Below are positions 1 to 8,117 of a DNA stretch of 46,436 nucleotides, in pieces (position 1 is the stretch's first letter; each line of letters starts with the position of its first letter). The position numbers and the translations under genes are program-made. Origin of the DNA: Clostridia bacterium (GTDB taxonomy: Bacteria; Bacillota; Clostridia; Oscillospirales; Ruminococcaceae); contig JAGKVC010000025.1 in the NCBI GenBank assembly GCA_021152595.1, forward strand, positions 1 to 46,436. The letters are read 5' to 3'. The notes below the pieces were generated by a model. The model did no database searches and was not told the DNA's origin. It saw only the letters and a list, made by a program, of their open reading frames with translations.

Positions 1-897
1 ACGACAACTTCCGCCACGACGACAACGTCCACCACGACGACAACGTCCACCACGACGACAACGTCCACCACGACGACAACGTCCACCACGACGACGTCCG
101 ATACGACTACAACATCCGATACGACTACAACATCCGATACGACCACGACGTCCGATGTCTCCGGTCAGACGACGTCCGAGACCGTCACCAGCACGACTGA
201 TTCCGCCGAGACCACCACAACAACGCAGAACCGGCAGATCACCATGATGGCATCGAGAACCATTGCCAAAACCACGGACGAAGAGATCCGGATTCAGGTC
301 TTTTCAAAGGAGAATTCCGGCTACGCAATCGGCCTCATGAATGTCAACTGGAATGCAGAAGCACTGACGCTCAAAGCTGTTGAATACAATGCAGAGCTTG
401 CACCGGAAAATCAGGCTGCTCCGATTACGAACAGCGGATGCTATCGCATCAGCTTCGGCAACTACCTCGCAACAGAGGATTTCACCGGCACCGGCAAACT
501 GTTCACGCTGGTCTTTGCGCCTGCCGAAAATGTCGCAGCAGCGACCTATCCGATCACATTTGACAGCTTTGATTTCATTGATCACGATATGAATGATCTG
601 ACTGTCTCCTGCACAGAGGGCGCTGTCCTTCTCAGCAGCACCGGTACAACCGACTTCCTGCTCGGCGATACCAACGGCGACGGTGCTGTCAGCGTAGACG
701 ATGCACAGCAGGTTCTGCGCGAATATGTCCGCCGGATGTCCGGTCAAGAGGGCAATTTCAACGATATGCAGTTCTTCGCAGGCGATGTCAACCGCGACGA
801 TCAGATCTCCGTCGATGATGCACAGTACATCCTGCTCTACTATGTCAAGAACACACTCTCGCACTCTCCGACCGACTGGTATGAAATTGTAAAATAA
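1..897 (+). CDS. Secreted cohesin-like/dockerin protein, C-terminal part (5' end outside window)
   Basis: The frame is open from base 1, so the N-terminus lies upstream. Bases 1-234 encode a Thr/Ser linker of TTTTTS-type units typical of cellulosomal and cell-surface proteins. Bases about 240-640 encode a beta-rich module of about 130 residues resembling a cohesin/CBM-like fold (SGYAIGLMNVNW, then GTGKLFTLVFAP). Bases about 655-880 encode a type I dockerin with two EF-hand-like calcium loops, DTNGDGAVSVDD and DVNRDDQISVDD. A dockerin would plug the protein into a scaffoldin cohesin outside the cell. If the middle module is a true cohesin, this is an adaptor scaffoldin; otherwise it is a cellulosomal enzyme or binding-protein tail. 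The upstream catalytic or binding part cannot be seen. Confidence 0.85.
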   Translation, partial: TTTSATTTTSTTTTTSTTTTTSTTTTTSTTTTSDTTTTSDTTTTSDTTTTSDVSGQTTSETVTSTTDSAETTTTTQNRQITMMASRTIAKTTDEEIRIQVFSKENSGYAIGLMNVNWNAEALTLKAVEYNAELAPENQAAPITNSGCYRISFGNYLATEDFTGTGKLFTLVFAPAENVAAATYPITFDSFDFIDHDMNDLTVSCTEGAVLLSSTGTTDFLLGDTNGDGAVSVDDAQQVLREYVRRMSGQEGNFNDMQFFAGDVNRDDQISVDDAQYILLYYVKNTLSHSPTDWYEIVK

Positions 898-902
898 CCG
901 CT

Positions 903-954
903 AAAGCAGCCGCGTATTTGCAGAAGACATGCAGATATGCGGCTGCTTTTCCCG
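903..954 (+). terminator. Intrinsic terminator of the cohesin-like/dockerin gene
   Basis: An inverted repeat (AAAGCAGCCGC ... GCGGCTGCTTTT) starts six bases after the stop codon. It has an extended imperfect stem and ends in TTTT, so it looks like a rho-independent terminator. Confidence 0.85.
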
Positions 955-1001
955 TAATAATCAGTTCACAAAAAATTTAATATTCCCTGCATATTCTTGT
1001 A

Positions 1002-1030
1002 TTGACAGCCCGCTCAAAACATGCTATAAT
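1002..1030 (+). promoter_or_regulatory. Consensus sigma-A promoter for the DUF285/dockerin gene
   Basis: TTGACA at 1002-1007 and TATAAT at 1025-1030 are separated by exactly 17 bases. Both hexamers match the housekeeping consensus, which suggests strong, largely constitutive expression. The start codon at 1084 has an AAGGAGG site at 1069-1075. Confidence 0.9.
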
Positions 1031-1083
1031 ATTGCCATTATCCATTTTCGGATAACCGACATTTTTACAAGGAGGACACAATA

Positions 1084-4000
1084 ATGAAAAAAATCTGTAC
1101 ACTTCTGACATCGGCTGTTATGCTGCTCTCCTACGGCGGCGGCGTACTGCCGCAGGGCGCCATGCAGACGGTCTTTGCCGCAGAACAGGAGCAGGGCGAA
1201 GCGGAAGCCGCCGGATCGGTCAGCTTAGACGAGAAAACCGGCATACTTTATCTGGCCGGCGCTGTGCAGGCGGAGGATATCCGTGCCTATGCAGGCAATG
1301 AAGCCGTAGAAATTGTTACAGCTTCAAAAGGCTGCATTCTGCCGGAGGACTGCACCGATCTGTTCAAGAATTTCCATGCATCCTGCATTGAACTGACCAG
1401 CGCCGACTTTTCCCATGTCAGGAATATGTCGGGCATGTTCGCCGGATCTCATGTCACTGAGCTGATTGTGGATAATCCGGATACATCCAGTGTCACAGAC
1501 ATGGACCGCATGTTCAAGGACTGCGAAAACCTGCAGGAGCTCGATCAGGTGCTTCGGTATTTCGATACCTCTGCCGTTAAAAGCATGGATGAGATGTTTG
1601 CAAATTGCAGCAACCTGAAAGAACTGTATCTCGTCAGCTTTGACACTGCAAATGTCAAATCCATGACCGATATGTTCAGTCAGTGCAGCAAGCTGGAAAC
1701 CATTTTCTGCGGCGGAAAATGGAGCATTGGTCAGGTAGCGAAATCCGAGGGGATGTTCACCGGCTGCAATGCACTCACCGGCGGTAACGGTACCGCATGG
1801 AGCGCTGACTGCACCGACAGCCAATATGCCTGCTTTGATACAAACGATACACCGGGCTATATTACGCCAAAGGATCCAATCGATGAGTCCCCCTGCGGCA
1901 CTACCTTTGTTGAGGAAACCGGCACGCTGATCCTGTTCGGTGAAGTCCAGCGATCCAATAATCTGCAAGATATAAAAGATCTGAACCCGGATGCCGTCAA
2001 AAAGGTCACCTGCTTAAAGGGAACCGTACTGCACGAATGCCGCGGTTTATTTTCGGGCTTATCTGCGGCAGAGTCAATCGACCTTTCCAATGCGAATACT
2101 TCCAATGTCACGGACATGAGCATGATGTTCTCGGGCTGTAAGTCGCTGAAAGAGCTGGATGTTTCCGGCTTTGATACCACAACGGTCACAAATATGCAAG
2201 CCATGTTCTCAAAGTGCAGTAACCTGACAGAGCTGGATCTCTCGGGCTTCGATACCGCAAATGTCACGGACATGAACATGATGTTCGAGGGCTGTACAGA
2301 ACTGACATATCTGGATCTTTCCGGCTTTGATACCGCGAATGTCACGAATATGGAGATCATGTTCGGAAACTGCTCCGCCCTGTCAGCGCTCGGTCTTTCC
2401 GGATTCAACACATCGAATGTCAAGAGAATGAATGCAATGTTTGCATTCTGCCAAAGCCTGACCGAGCTGGATCTTTCTTCCTTTGATACATCCAATGTTG
2501 AAGACATGAGTGATATGTTCGAGCTTTGCAGCAATCTGACTGCCATTTATTGCAGCGACAAATGGAATATGGACAAGGTTCAGGAGTCCGGCCGCATGTT
2601 TGATGACTGCACATCGCTCTCCGGCAGAAACTTCACCAAATGGAACCGCGAGCATATCGACGGCGAATACGCACGGATTGATGCTGATGATACACCCGGC
2701 TACTTTTGTGCGGCGGAAGATACAGACGACAGCTTTTACAGCACGATCTTCATCGAGAAAACCGGCACGCTGATTCTGCAGCACAAGATACCGGAGTCGA
2801 TTGATTATTGCCGCGGTGTCTGGGAGAAATGGAAGCCGGAACAGGTCAAGAAAATCATTTGCTTCAAGGGCGCCGTGCTTCCTGATCACTGTAAGCTGTT
2901 CACCGCTTGTCCGGAGGCGGAATCCATCGACCTTTCCAATGCGGATACGTCCAAAGTCAAGGATATGTCCGAGATGTTCTCGGGCTGTGAATCGCTGAAA
3001 AAGCTGAATCTTTCCGGAATCGACACATCAAATGTCACGAACATGAACTACATGCTCGATGGTTGTGAATCCCTGACAGCGCTTGATCTTTCCGGCTTTG
3101 ATACTGCCAATGTCACGGAAATGGGCTGTATGTTCCGGAAATGTAAAGCCCTGACAGAACTGGATCTCTCGGGATTTGATACCGCAAGCGTCACAGAAAT
3201 GGGTGCGATGTTTGCAGAATGTCAATCTCTGACAAAACTGGATCTTTCCGGCTTCAATACCGCAAATGTCACAAATATGCACGCTATGTTTGCAGAATGT
3301 GAATCTCTGAAAGCGCTTGATCTATCCGGATTTGATACTGCAAACGTCACAGACATGAGCTGGATGTTCTCAAACTGCTATAAACTGACAGAACTGGATC
3401 TTTCCGGCTTCAACACCGAAAATGTCACAAGTATGCACCAAATGTTCGCGGACTGCGAGGCTCTGGAGAAGCTGGATCTTTCCGGATTCGATACATCAAA
3501 TGTGACGGATATGTTTGCAATGTTCGCAAAGTGTTACAGTCTGACAGAGCTTGATCTTTCCGGATTCAATACCCCAAATGTCAAGAATATGCGCGATATG
3601 TTCATGGACTGCCAAGCTCTGGAGAAGCTGGATCTCTCCGGCTTTTATACCGCAAACGTCACAGACATGAGCTGGATGTTCTCAGGCTGTAGTACACTGA
3701 CAGAACTTGATCTTTCCAGCTTCAATACTTCCAAAGTCACGAATATTAGCAACATGTTCAATAACTGCTTATCCCTGATTAAACTGGATCTCTCCGGCTT
3801 CAATATCGAAAAAGTCACAGACATGAATTACATGTTCTCAGGCTGTAAATCTCTGACGGAGCTTGATCTCTCCGGCTTCAAAAAAACCGACGTCTGCGGT
3901 ATGTACGGAATGTTCGGAAACGCTGAGAAGCTGAAAACAATTTATGTATCCGATGCATGGCAGATCTCACAGGCATGCGACACATCCTTCATGTTCGTAA

Positions 4001-4362
4001 ACTGCGAGGCACTCATCGGCGGAAACGGCACTGCATACAACGATCAGCATGTGGACGGCACGTATGCGCGCATCGACACCGAAGATGCACCGGGCTATTT
4101 CACCCTGAAAAAAGCACAGGCTCCCGAGACCGACTGGGGCAATGCAGACTGCAAGGGCGGCGTGGATGTCTCCGATGCCGTGATCATGGCACGTTTCTCC
4201 GCGGAGGATTCAACCGTGAAAATCACCGCACAGGGCAAGCGCAATGCAGACGTCACGCATGACGGCAACATCAACAGCGATGATGTCATGCTGGTGCTGA
4301 AATACATTGCAAAGCTCATCCCCTATTCCGATCTTGAACCGGCATCTGATTCCGAAGCATAA
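1084..4362 (+). CDS. Secreted BspA-like (DUF285) leucine-rich-repeat protein with C-terminal dockerin
   Basis: This 1092-residue protein begins with a signal peptide (MKKICTLLTSAVMLLS...VFAA). Three similar blocks follow. Each opens with a TGxLxLxG-like strand and KGxxLP motif, runs through 26-residue repeats of the form LTELDLSGFDTANVTDM..MF..C, and closes with a GNGT...YARIDTxDTPGYF cap. I count about 5, 7 and 14 repeats in blocks one to three. The C-terminus (about 1020-1085) is a dockerin with loops resembling NADCKGGVDVSD and DVTHDGNINSDD. The first loop is atypical. DUF285/BspA repeats are known from surface adhesins of gut bacteria, and a dockerin implies attachment to a cellulosome-like scaffold. 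Adhesion or substrate binding is inferred. The gene has its own promoter and terminator. Confidence 0.92.
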   Translation: MKKICTLLTSAVMLLSYGGGVLPQGAMQTVFAAEQEQGEAEAAGSVSLDEKTGILYLAGAVQAEDIRAYAGNEAVEIVTASKGCILPEDCTDLFKNFHASCIELTSADFSHVRNMSGMFAGSHVTELIVDNPDTSSVTDMDRMFKDCENLQELDQVLRYFDTSAVKSMDEMFANCSNLKELYLVSFDTANVKSMTDMFSQCSKLETIFCGGKWSIGQVAKSEGMFTGCNALTGGNGTAWSADCTDSQYACFDTNDTPGYITPKDPIDESPCGTTFVEETGTLILFGEVQRSNNLQDIKDLNPDAVKKVTCLKGTVLHECRGLFSGLSAAESIDLSNANTSNVTDMSMMFSGCKSLKELDVSGFDTTTVTNMQAMFSKCSNLTELDLSGFDTANVTDMNMMFEGCTELTYLDLSGFDTANVTNMEIMFGNCSALSALGLSGFNTSNVKRMNAMFAFCQSLTELDLSSFDTSNVEDMSDMFELCSNLTAIYCSDKWNMDKVQESGRMFDDCTSLSGRNFTKWNREHIDGEYARIDADDTPGYFCAAEDTDDSFYSTIFIEKTGTLILQHKIPESIDYCRGVWEKWKPEQVKKIICFKGAVLPDHCKLFTACPEAESIDLSNADTSKVKDMSEMFSGCESLKKLNLSGIDTSNVTNMNYMLDGCESLTALDLSGFDTANVTEMGCMFRKCKALTELDLSGFDTASVTEMGAMFAECQSLTKLDLSGFNTANVTNMHAMFAECESLKALDLSGFDTANVTDMSWMFSNCYKLTELDLSGFNTENVTSMHQMFADCEALEKLDLSGFDTSNVTDMFAMFAKCYSLTELDLSGFNTPNVKNMRDMFMDCQALEKLDLSGFYTANVTDMSWMFSGCSTLTELDLSSFNTSKVTNISNMFNNCLSLIKLDLSGFNIEKVTDMNYMFSGCKSLTELDLSGFKKTDVCGMYGMFGNAEKLKTIYVSDAWQISQACDTSFMFVNCEALIGGNGTAYNDQHVDGTYARIDTEDAPGYFTLKKAQAPETDWGNADCKGGVDVSDAVIMARFSAEDSTVKITAQGKRNADVTHDGNINSDDVMLVLKYIAKLIPYSDLEPASDSEA
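2068..2616 (+). repeat. DUF285 repeat array, block two (about 7 units of 78 bp)
   Basis: In-frame tandem 26-residue units run from AESIDLSNANTSNVTDM to the CSDKWN-type end unit. Unit spacing is 78 bp. The first unit is nearly identical to the first unit of block three, which indicates block duplication. Confidence 0.85.
2917..4011 (+). repeat. DUF285 repeat array, block three (about 14 units of 78 bp)
   Basis: Consecutive 78-bp units encode LxxLDLSGFxTxxVTxMxxMFxxC. The spacing was checked between CTG codons at 3385 and 3463. Late units degenerate (KKTDVCGM, SDAWQIS) before the GNGT cap. This block has about twice the units of block two. Confidence 0.85.
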
Positions 4363-4368
4363 AATCAC

Positions 4369-4405
4369 AGCGCCTGTACAGCAATGTGCAGGCGCTGCAT
4401 TTTTC
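4369..4405 (+). terminator. Intrinsic terminator after the DUF285/dockerin gene
   Basis: The stem AGCGCCTG (4369-4376) pairs with CAGGCGCT (4389-4396) and is followed by GCATTTTT. Confidence 0.88.
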
Positions 4406-4417
4406 AGCATTCCGCAC

Positions 4418-4446
4418 TTGACAATCGCGCCCGTTTGCCGTATAAT
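4418..4446 (+). promoter_or_regulatory. Consensus sigma-A promoter for the guanylate-kinase-like gene
   Basis: TTGACA at 4418-4423 and TATAAT at 4441-4446 have a 17-base spacer, immediately downstream of the preceding terminator. Confidence 0.88.
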
Positions 4447-4491
4447 ATAGGCATTCGACTTTGATCTGCAAACGGAAAGGAGCGGAATCCC

Positions 4492-5073
4492 GTGCATCAT
4501 TTGTTTTATCTGATGGGCAAAAGTGCATCCGGCAAGGATACGATCTATCAGCGGCTGCTCGAGCAGCTTCCGCAGCTCTGCCCGATGGTGCTGCATACAA
4601 CCAGACCGCAGCGCGCAGGCGAGCAGGAAGGCAAAACCTATTTCTTCATCACGAACGAACAGCTTGCGGAGATGTCCGCCGCGGACAGATTCATCGAGAC
4701 GCGCACCTATCATACCAAAAAAGGCGACTGGACCTATTGCACCGCAAAGGACAGCATCGACCTCTCCTCCGGCAGCTATCTCGGCATCGGTACGCCGGAA
4801 TCCTACGGCAGACTCCGCGAATATTACGGCGCAGAGCATGTCATCCCGATCTATATCGAGGTCGAGGACGGTCTGCGCTTACAGCGTGCGCTGGATCGTG
4901 AGCGTGCGCAGAAAACACCCAATTACGCCGAAATGTGCCGCCGCTTCCTCACCGATTCGCAGGATTTTTCCGAGGAAAATCTCGCAAATGCAGGTATCAT
5001 CCGCCGGTTTGCAAATCTCGATCTCGACGACTGCCTCGCGGAGATCACAGCGTTCATATCCGCCGAATTCTGA
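4492..5073 (+). CDS. Guanylate kinase-like P-loop enzyme
   Basis: This 193-residue protein has the P-loop GKSASGKDT at residues 9-17, the THTTRP-like segment LHTTRPQRAGE that in guanylate kinases belongs to the GMP-binding region, and an ADRFIETRTY segment. Such proteins transfer phosphate from ATP to GMP or a related nucleotide. The P-loop ends in KDT rather than the usual KST/KGT, and the protein lacks the standard GxVSGKG opening, so it is probably a divergent paralogue and not the main gmk. The GTG start at 4492 is chosen because GGAAAGGAG lies nine bases upstream and no earlier in-frame ATG fits. It appears monocistronic, with its own promoter and a bidirectional terminator. Confidence 0.85.
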   Translation: MHHLFYLMGKSASGKDTIYQRLLEQLPQLCPMVLHTTRPQRAGEQEGKTYFFITNEQLAEMSAADRFIETRTYHTKKGDWTYCTAKDSIDLSSGSYLGIGTPESYGRLREYYGAEHVIPIYIEVEDGLRLQRALDRERAQKTPNYAEMCRRFLTDSQDFSEENLANAGIIRRFANLDLDDCLAEITAFISAEF

Positions 5074-5137
5074 GAGAACATGCATCGCTTTGTGATGATT
5101 CAGAACAGGCGCTGTCCCCCGTTTTTATGCTGATACA

Positions 5138-5179
5138 AAAAGCCGCTGAATTGCGCGAAATGCCAATTCAGCGGCTTTC
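5138..5179. terminator. Bidirectional terminator between convergent genes
   Basis: A perfect inverted repeat, AAAGCCGCTGAATTG against CAATTCAGCGGCTTT, has a run of A on its left and TTTCTTCT on its right. It can end both the guanylate-kinase-like transcript and the DUF2752 transcript. Confidence 0.85.
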
Positions 5180-5251
5180 TTCTATCCATTCTCCATTTTG
5201 AATGCGAAAGGAGTGCGCTTTGGAGGGCATCATCACAGCAAAGTGATATGC

Positions 5252-5650
5252 TTACACCACATTGCGCAGGACGGCATAGCCAAGCCAGAAGATCAGGGCG
5301 CCGATCCAGAAGCCGCCGCTTCTCGGGATCAGCTTTTTCGGCTTGCCGAGTGCTTTGAGCCACATCTCCGCATAAAGCAGCACCGCCAGCACCACGCCGA
5401 ATATCAGCAGCGCATTCTGCCGCAGTGCTTCGATCAGATCCAGCCGGCACAGCGCAAATACCGCATGCGTCATGCCGCAGGAGGGACACTGCCAGCCTGT
5501 CAGGGTGCGCAGGAGGCACGGCGGCACCCAGCGGATCACATACCGCACATACAGATCCTTCGCAAGCAGCAAGCCCCCTGCCGCCAGAACAGGCAGCAGA
5601 CAGAGCAGCGTGATCTGCTGCCATTTTTTCAGTATCAGCTTGTGTTTCAT
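5252..5650 (-). CDS. DUF2752 family membrane protein
   Basis: This 132-residue protein carries the DUF2752 signature CPSCGMTHAV (C55, C58). It has an N-terminal membrane helix (residues about 14-32), a second near 60-75, and C-terminal helices over about 78-128. The family is of unknown function and common in Bacteroidetes and Firmicutes. The paired cysteines suggest metal binding or thiol chemistry near the membrane, which is inference. The ATG at 5650 is preceded by AAAGAGG at good spacing. It is a single gene transcribed towards the guanylate-kinase-like gene. Confidence 0.82.
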   Translation of the reverse strand: MKHKLILKKWQQITLLCLLPVLAAGGLLLAKDLYVRYVIRWVPPCLLRTLTGWQCPSCGMTHAVFALCRLDLIEALRQNALLIFGVVLAVLLYAEMWLKALGKPKKLIPRSGGFWIGALIFWLGYAVLRNVV

Positions 5651-5680
5651 ATGCAGAGCCTCTTTTCCTTCCAGTGTAGA

Positions 5681-5717
5681 TTTCTGATAATCAGAAAAAA
5701 TATATCGAAAAACGATA
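5681..5717. promoter_or_regulatory. Two dyads just upstream of the DUF2975/XRE promoter, possible operators
   Basis: TTTCTGA-TAA-TCAGAAA (5681-5697) and TATCG-AAAAA-CGATA (5703-5717) are perfect short dyads. The second ends eight bases before the -35 box at 5726. They are candidate binding sites for the XRE protein encoded at 6254 or for a regulator of the DUF2752 gene. Binding is not shown. Confidence 0.45.
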
Positions 5718-5725
5718 AAAAACTA

Positions 5726-5754
5726 TTGACAAACAGAAAGTTATGTGCTATACT
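5726..5754 (+). promoter_or_regulatory. Sigma-A promoter of the DUF2975-XRE operon
   Basis: TTGACA at 5726-5731, a 17-base spacer and TATACT at 5749-5754. The start codon at 5786 is served by AAAGGAG at 5769-5775. Confidence 0.85.
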
Positions 5755-5785
5755 AAATGCAACAACACAAAGGAGCGTGTGAATC

Positions 5786-6238
5786 ATGAATCAAAAATGG
5801 AACTCTGAAAAATCGCTGTTTCTCTCCCGATGCCTGACCATTGCGACACTGGCGCTCGGCATCGCATCGCTGTTCTGCATTCCGGTCATCACGGAATGGT
5901 ATGACGCGGTCTCCGGCGAGGAACCGATCCACATTGTCCTGAACATTGTGCTGTATCTCAGCGCGATGCTCGGCATTGTCGCACTCTGGCAGCTTCGCGC
6001 GCTGCTGAACCGCTTTGCAAAGCAGCAGGTTTTCGTCACAGAGAATGCAGCCTGCTTCCGCAAAATTGCGTGGTGCTGCTTCGGTGTGGCGCTGCTCTGG
6101 CTCATCCTGACATTCTGGCGGTTTCTCGCATTTTTCGTTGCATTCATCGCGGCGTTTGCAGGACTGCTGCTGCGCGTCATGAAGAACATGCTGGAAGCTG
6201 CCGTTGAGATGCGCGAAGAAAATGATTACACCATCTGA
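5786..6238 (+). CDS. DUF2975 family membrane protein
   Basis: This 150-residue protein has four predicted membrane segments (about 13-35, 47-68, 92-112, 114-132) and the DUF2975-like stretch FVTENAACFRKIAWCC. DUF2975 proteins are typically encoded directly before a small XRE regulator, as here (15-base gap to the next gene). The biochemical role of the family is unknown. It is the first gene of the operon, with a consensus-like promoter upstream. Confidence 0.85.
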   Translation: MNQKWNSEKSLFLSRCLTIATLALGIASLFCIPVITEWYDAVSGEEPIHIVLNIVLYLSAMLGIVALWQLRALLNRFAKQQVFVTENAACFRKIAWCCFGVALLWLILTFWRFLAFFVAFIAAFAGLLLRVMKNMLEAAVEMREENDYTI

Positions 6239-6253
6239 AAGGAGCGGAGCATT

Positions 6254-6463
6254 ATGCCGATTATTGTCAATCTCGATGTGATGATGGCGAAACGCAAAAT
6301 CTCCGCAGGAGAGCTTGCCGAGCGCGTGGACATCACACCGGCGAATCTGTCCATCCTCAAGAACAACAAGGCGAAGGCGGTGCGGTTCTCGACATTGGAG
6401 GCGATATGCCGTGAGCTTGATTGTCAGCCGGGGGACGTTTTGGAGTATGTGAAAAACGAGTAA
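6254..6463 (+). CDS. Small XRE-family helix-turn-helix regulator
   Basis: This 69-residue protein is almost entirely one Cro/CI-type HTH domain: KRKISAGELAERVDITPANLSILKNN followed by a scaffold helix (FSTLEAICRELDCQPGDVLEY). It lacks a separate sensor domain, as is usual for YozG-like regulators that accompany DUF2975 proteins. It probably autoregulates this operon through the dyads near 5681-5717, which is inference. GAAAGGAG precedes the ATG, and the next gene begins 11 bases after its stop. Confidence 0.9.
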   Translation: MPIIVNLDVMMAKRKISAGELAERVDITPANLSILKNNKAKAVRFSTLEAICRELDCQPGDVLEYVKNE

Positions 6464-6474
6464 GGAGAAACATC

Positions 6475-6732
6475 ATGTATCAGCACAACGGCATCACCTA
6501 TCTCAGCGAGGAGGAATACCGCCTCGCAGAACCTGATCTGCTCCGGCAGGCGCGTGAGAAAAAGAAACGCAGAAAAATCGCGCTGCTCATTGCTGCCGTT
6601 GCAGCGGTTTACCTGCTCCTGCTGGGATACACATGCGCGGAGCTTCTGCGGGAAGCCCGATGGCACGCGCATCCGCATGAGCATAACGAATCCGCTGCAT
6701 ATTCCGACACACTTCCGACTTCTGAGTCCTAA
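6475..6732 (+). CDS. Unknown small single-pass membrane protein
   Basis: The ATG at 6475 is preferred over the upstream in-frame start at 6421 because AAGGAG (6462-6467) overlaps the previous stop codon and is correctly spaced. The 85 residues comprise a charged N-terminus with a KKKRRK stop-transfer-like cluster, one membrane helix (about 39-57, ALLIAAVAAVYLLLLGY) and a His-rich tail (RWHAHPHEHNES). I do not recognise a family. The His cluster may bind metal, which is speculative. It lies between the XRE regulator and the radical SAM gene in the same operon. Confidence 0.72.
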   Translation: MYQHNGITYLSEEEYRLAEPDLLRQAREKKKRRKIALLIAAVAAVYLLLLGYTCAELLREARWHAHPHEHNESAAYSDTLPTSES

Positions 6733-6765
6733 AACGGAAACACGGACATCCGAGGAGGTATCGTC

Positions 6766-8106
6766 ATGTATATCAAGCTCATCCAGCCCGGAATGATCAA
6801 GCGCCCGATGGATACTGACTTAAAGCTCCATATGGCGCCGCCGCTCGGGCTCCTGACCGTTGCCAATATCCTGCGCGGCGAACACCGCGTGGTGCTCGAA
6901 AACGAGAATATCGAGCCGATCTGCTATGACGATCACCCCGATCTCGTCGGGATCTCCGTCACGGTCGATACCCTGCCGCACGCCATGCAGATCGCAAAGC
7001 GCTTCCGAAAGCGCGGTGCAAAGGTCGTCGCCGGCGGCATCCACATCACAACCGCCTATGAGACAATCCCTGCAAACGCCTTCGATGCGCTGTGCATCGG
7101 GGCTGCGGAGGGCACATGGCCGGATATTGTCCGCGATGCACAAAACGGCTGTCTCAAAAAGATCTACAAATGCAGCGGAAAGCTGCGCGGCGAGGACATT
7201 GTCTCCCCTGCCTACGATATGATCGACCGCGGAAAATACCTCTACACCAGCGTGATTCACACAAGCCGCGGCTGTCCGTTCCGCTGCGATTTCTGCTACA
7301 ACAGCGCCAAATCGCACCACTTCGTCAACCGCCCGATCCCCGATGTTCTGCGCGAGATCCGGCAGGCAGGCACCAGACATATCATGTTCATCGACGACAA
7401 TTTCGCAGGCAATCCGCAGTGGACAAAGCAGTTTCTCAAAGCCATTCTGCCGATGAAGCTCAAGTGGCAGGCAGCGGTCTCGATCAATGCCGCAAAGGAC
7501 GGCGCACTGCTCGATCTGATGCGGAAAAGCGGCTGCCAAAGCCTGTTTATCGGATTTGAAAGCATCAATCCGGAATCCGTGCAGAATGTCCACAAGGTGC
7601 AGAACAGCACCCGTGAATATGAACAGGCAATCGCGGTGATCCACAAGCGCGGCATCATGATCAACGGCAGCTTCGTCTTCGGACTCGACGGCGACACGCC
7701 TGAGACCTTCGATGCAACCGTCGATTGGATCGTAAAAAACCGCATCGAGACCGTCACCTCGCATATCCTGACGCCCTATCCCGGAACAGCGCTCTATGAC
7801 CGCATGCAGGATGCAGGGCGCATCACCTCGCATGATCTCTCGCTTTATAATACCGCGCATGTCGTCTTTCAGCCGCTCGGCATGACAGCGGATGAGCTGT
7901 ACAAGGGGTATCTGCATGTCTACGACAAGGTATACAGCCTGAAAAATATCTGGAAGCGGCTGCCGGAAACCAGATCGCAGCGGATGCCCTATCTGATTTT
8001 CAATCTGCTTTACCGCAAATACGGCAGATTCACCGATCTGGTCTGCAAGTTCATCACCTATCAGCGCATGGGCAAGATCGGGGAACAGCTTGCAAAATAC
8101 ATGTAA
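6766..8106 (+). CDS. B12-binding-type radical SAM protein
   Basis: This 446-residue protein has an N-terminal cobalamin-binding-like Rossmann domain (residues about 1-130; PPLGLLTVANIL, LVGISVTV, VVAGGIHITT) and a radical SAM barrel with the 4Fe-4S motif CPFRCDFC (C170, C174, C177). The canonical DxHxxG cobalamin ligand motif is not evident. Relatives carry out methyl transfers or rearrangements on lipids, tetrapyrroles or natural products. The substrate cannot be read here. The C-terminal region (YLHVYDKVYSLKNIWKR) resembles that of the family usually annotated with DUF4070-like tails. The ribosome site GAGGAGGT is strong. Membrane-protein neighbours hint at a lipid or envelope substrate (inference). 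Confidence 0.88.
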   Translation: MYIKLIQPGMIKRPMDTDLKLHMAPPLGLLTVANILRGEHRVVLENENIEPICYDDHPDLVGISVTVDTLPHAMQIAKRFRKRGAKVVAGGIHITTAYETIPANAFDALCIGAAEGTWPDIVRDAQNGCLKKIYKCSGKLRGEDIVSPAYDMIDRGKYLYTSVIHTSRGCPFRCDFCYNSAKSHHFVNRPIPDVLREIRQAGTRHIMFIDDNFAGNPQWTKQFLKAILPMKLKWQAAVSINAAKDGALLDLMRKSGCQSLFIGFESINPESVQNVHKVQNSTREYEQAIAVIHKRGIMINGSFVFGLDGDTPETFDATVDWIVKNRIETVTSHILTPYPGTALYDRMQDAGRITSHDLSLYNTAHVVFQPLGMTADELYKGYLHVYDKVYSLKNIWKRLPETRSQRMPYLIFNLLYRKYGRFTDLVCKFITYQRMGKIGEQLAKYM

Positions 8107-8117
8107 AGGAGTACAAC

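Noticed and set aside
1..160. Short direct repeats at the left edge resembling a CRISPR array
   Set aside because: They are in-frame Thr/Ser linker codons of about 18 bp with no unique spacers.
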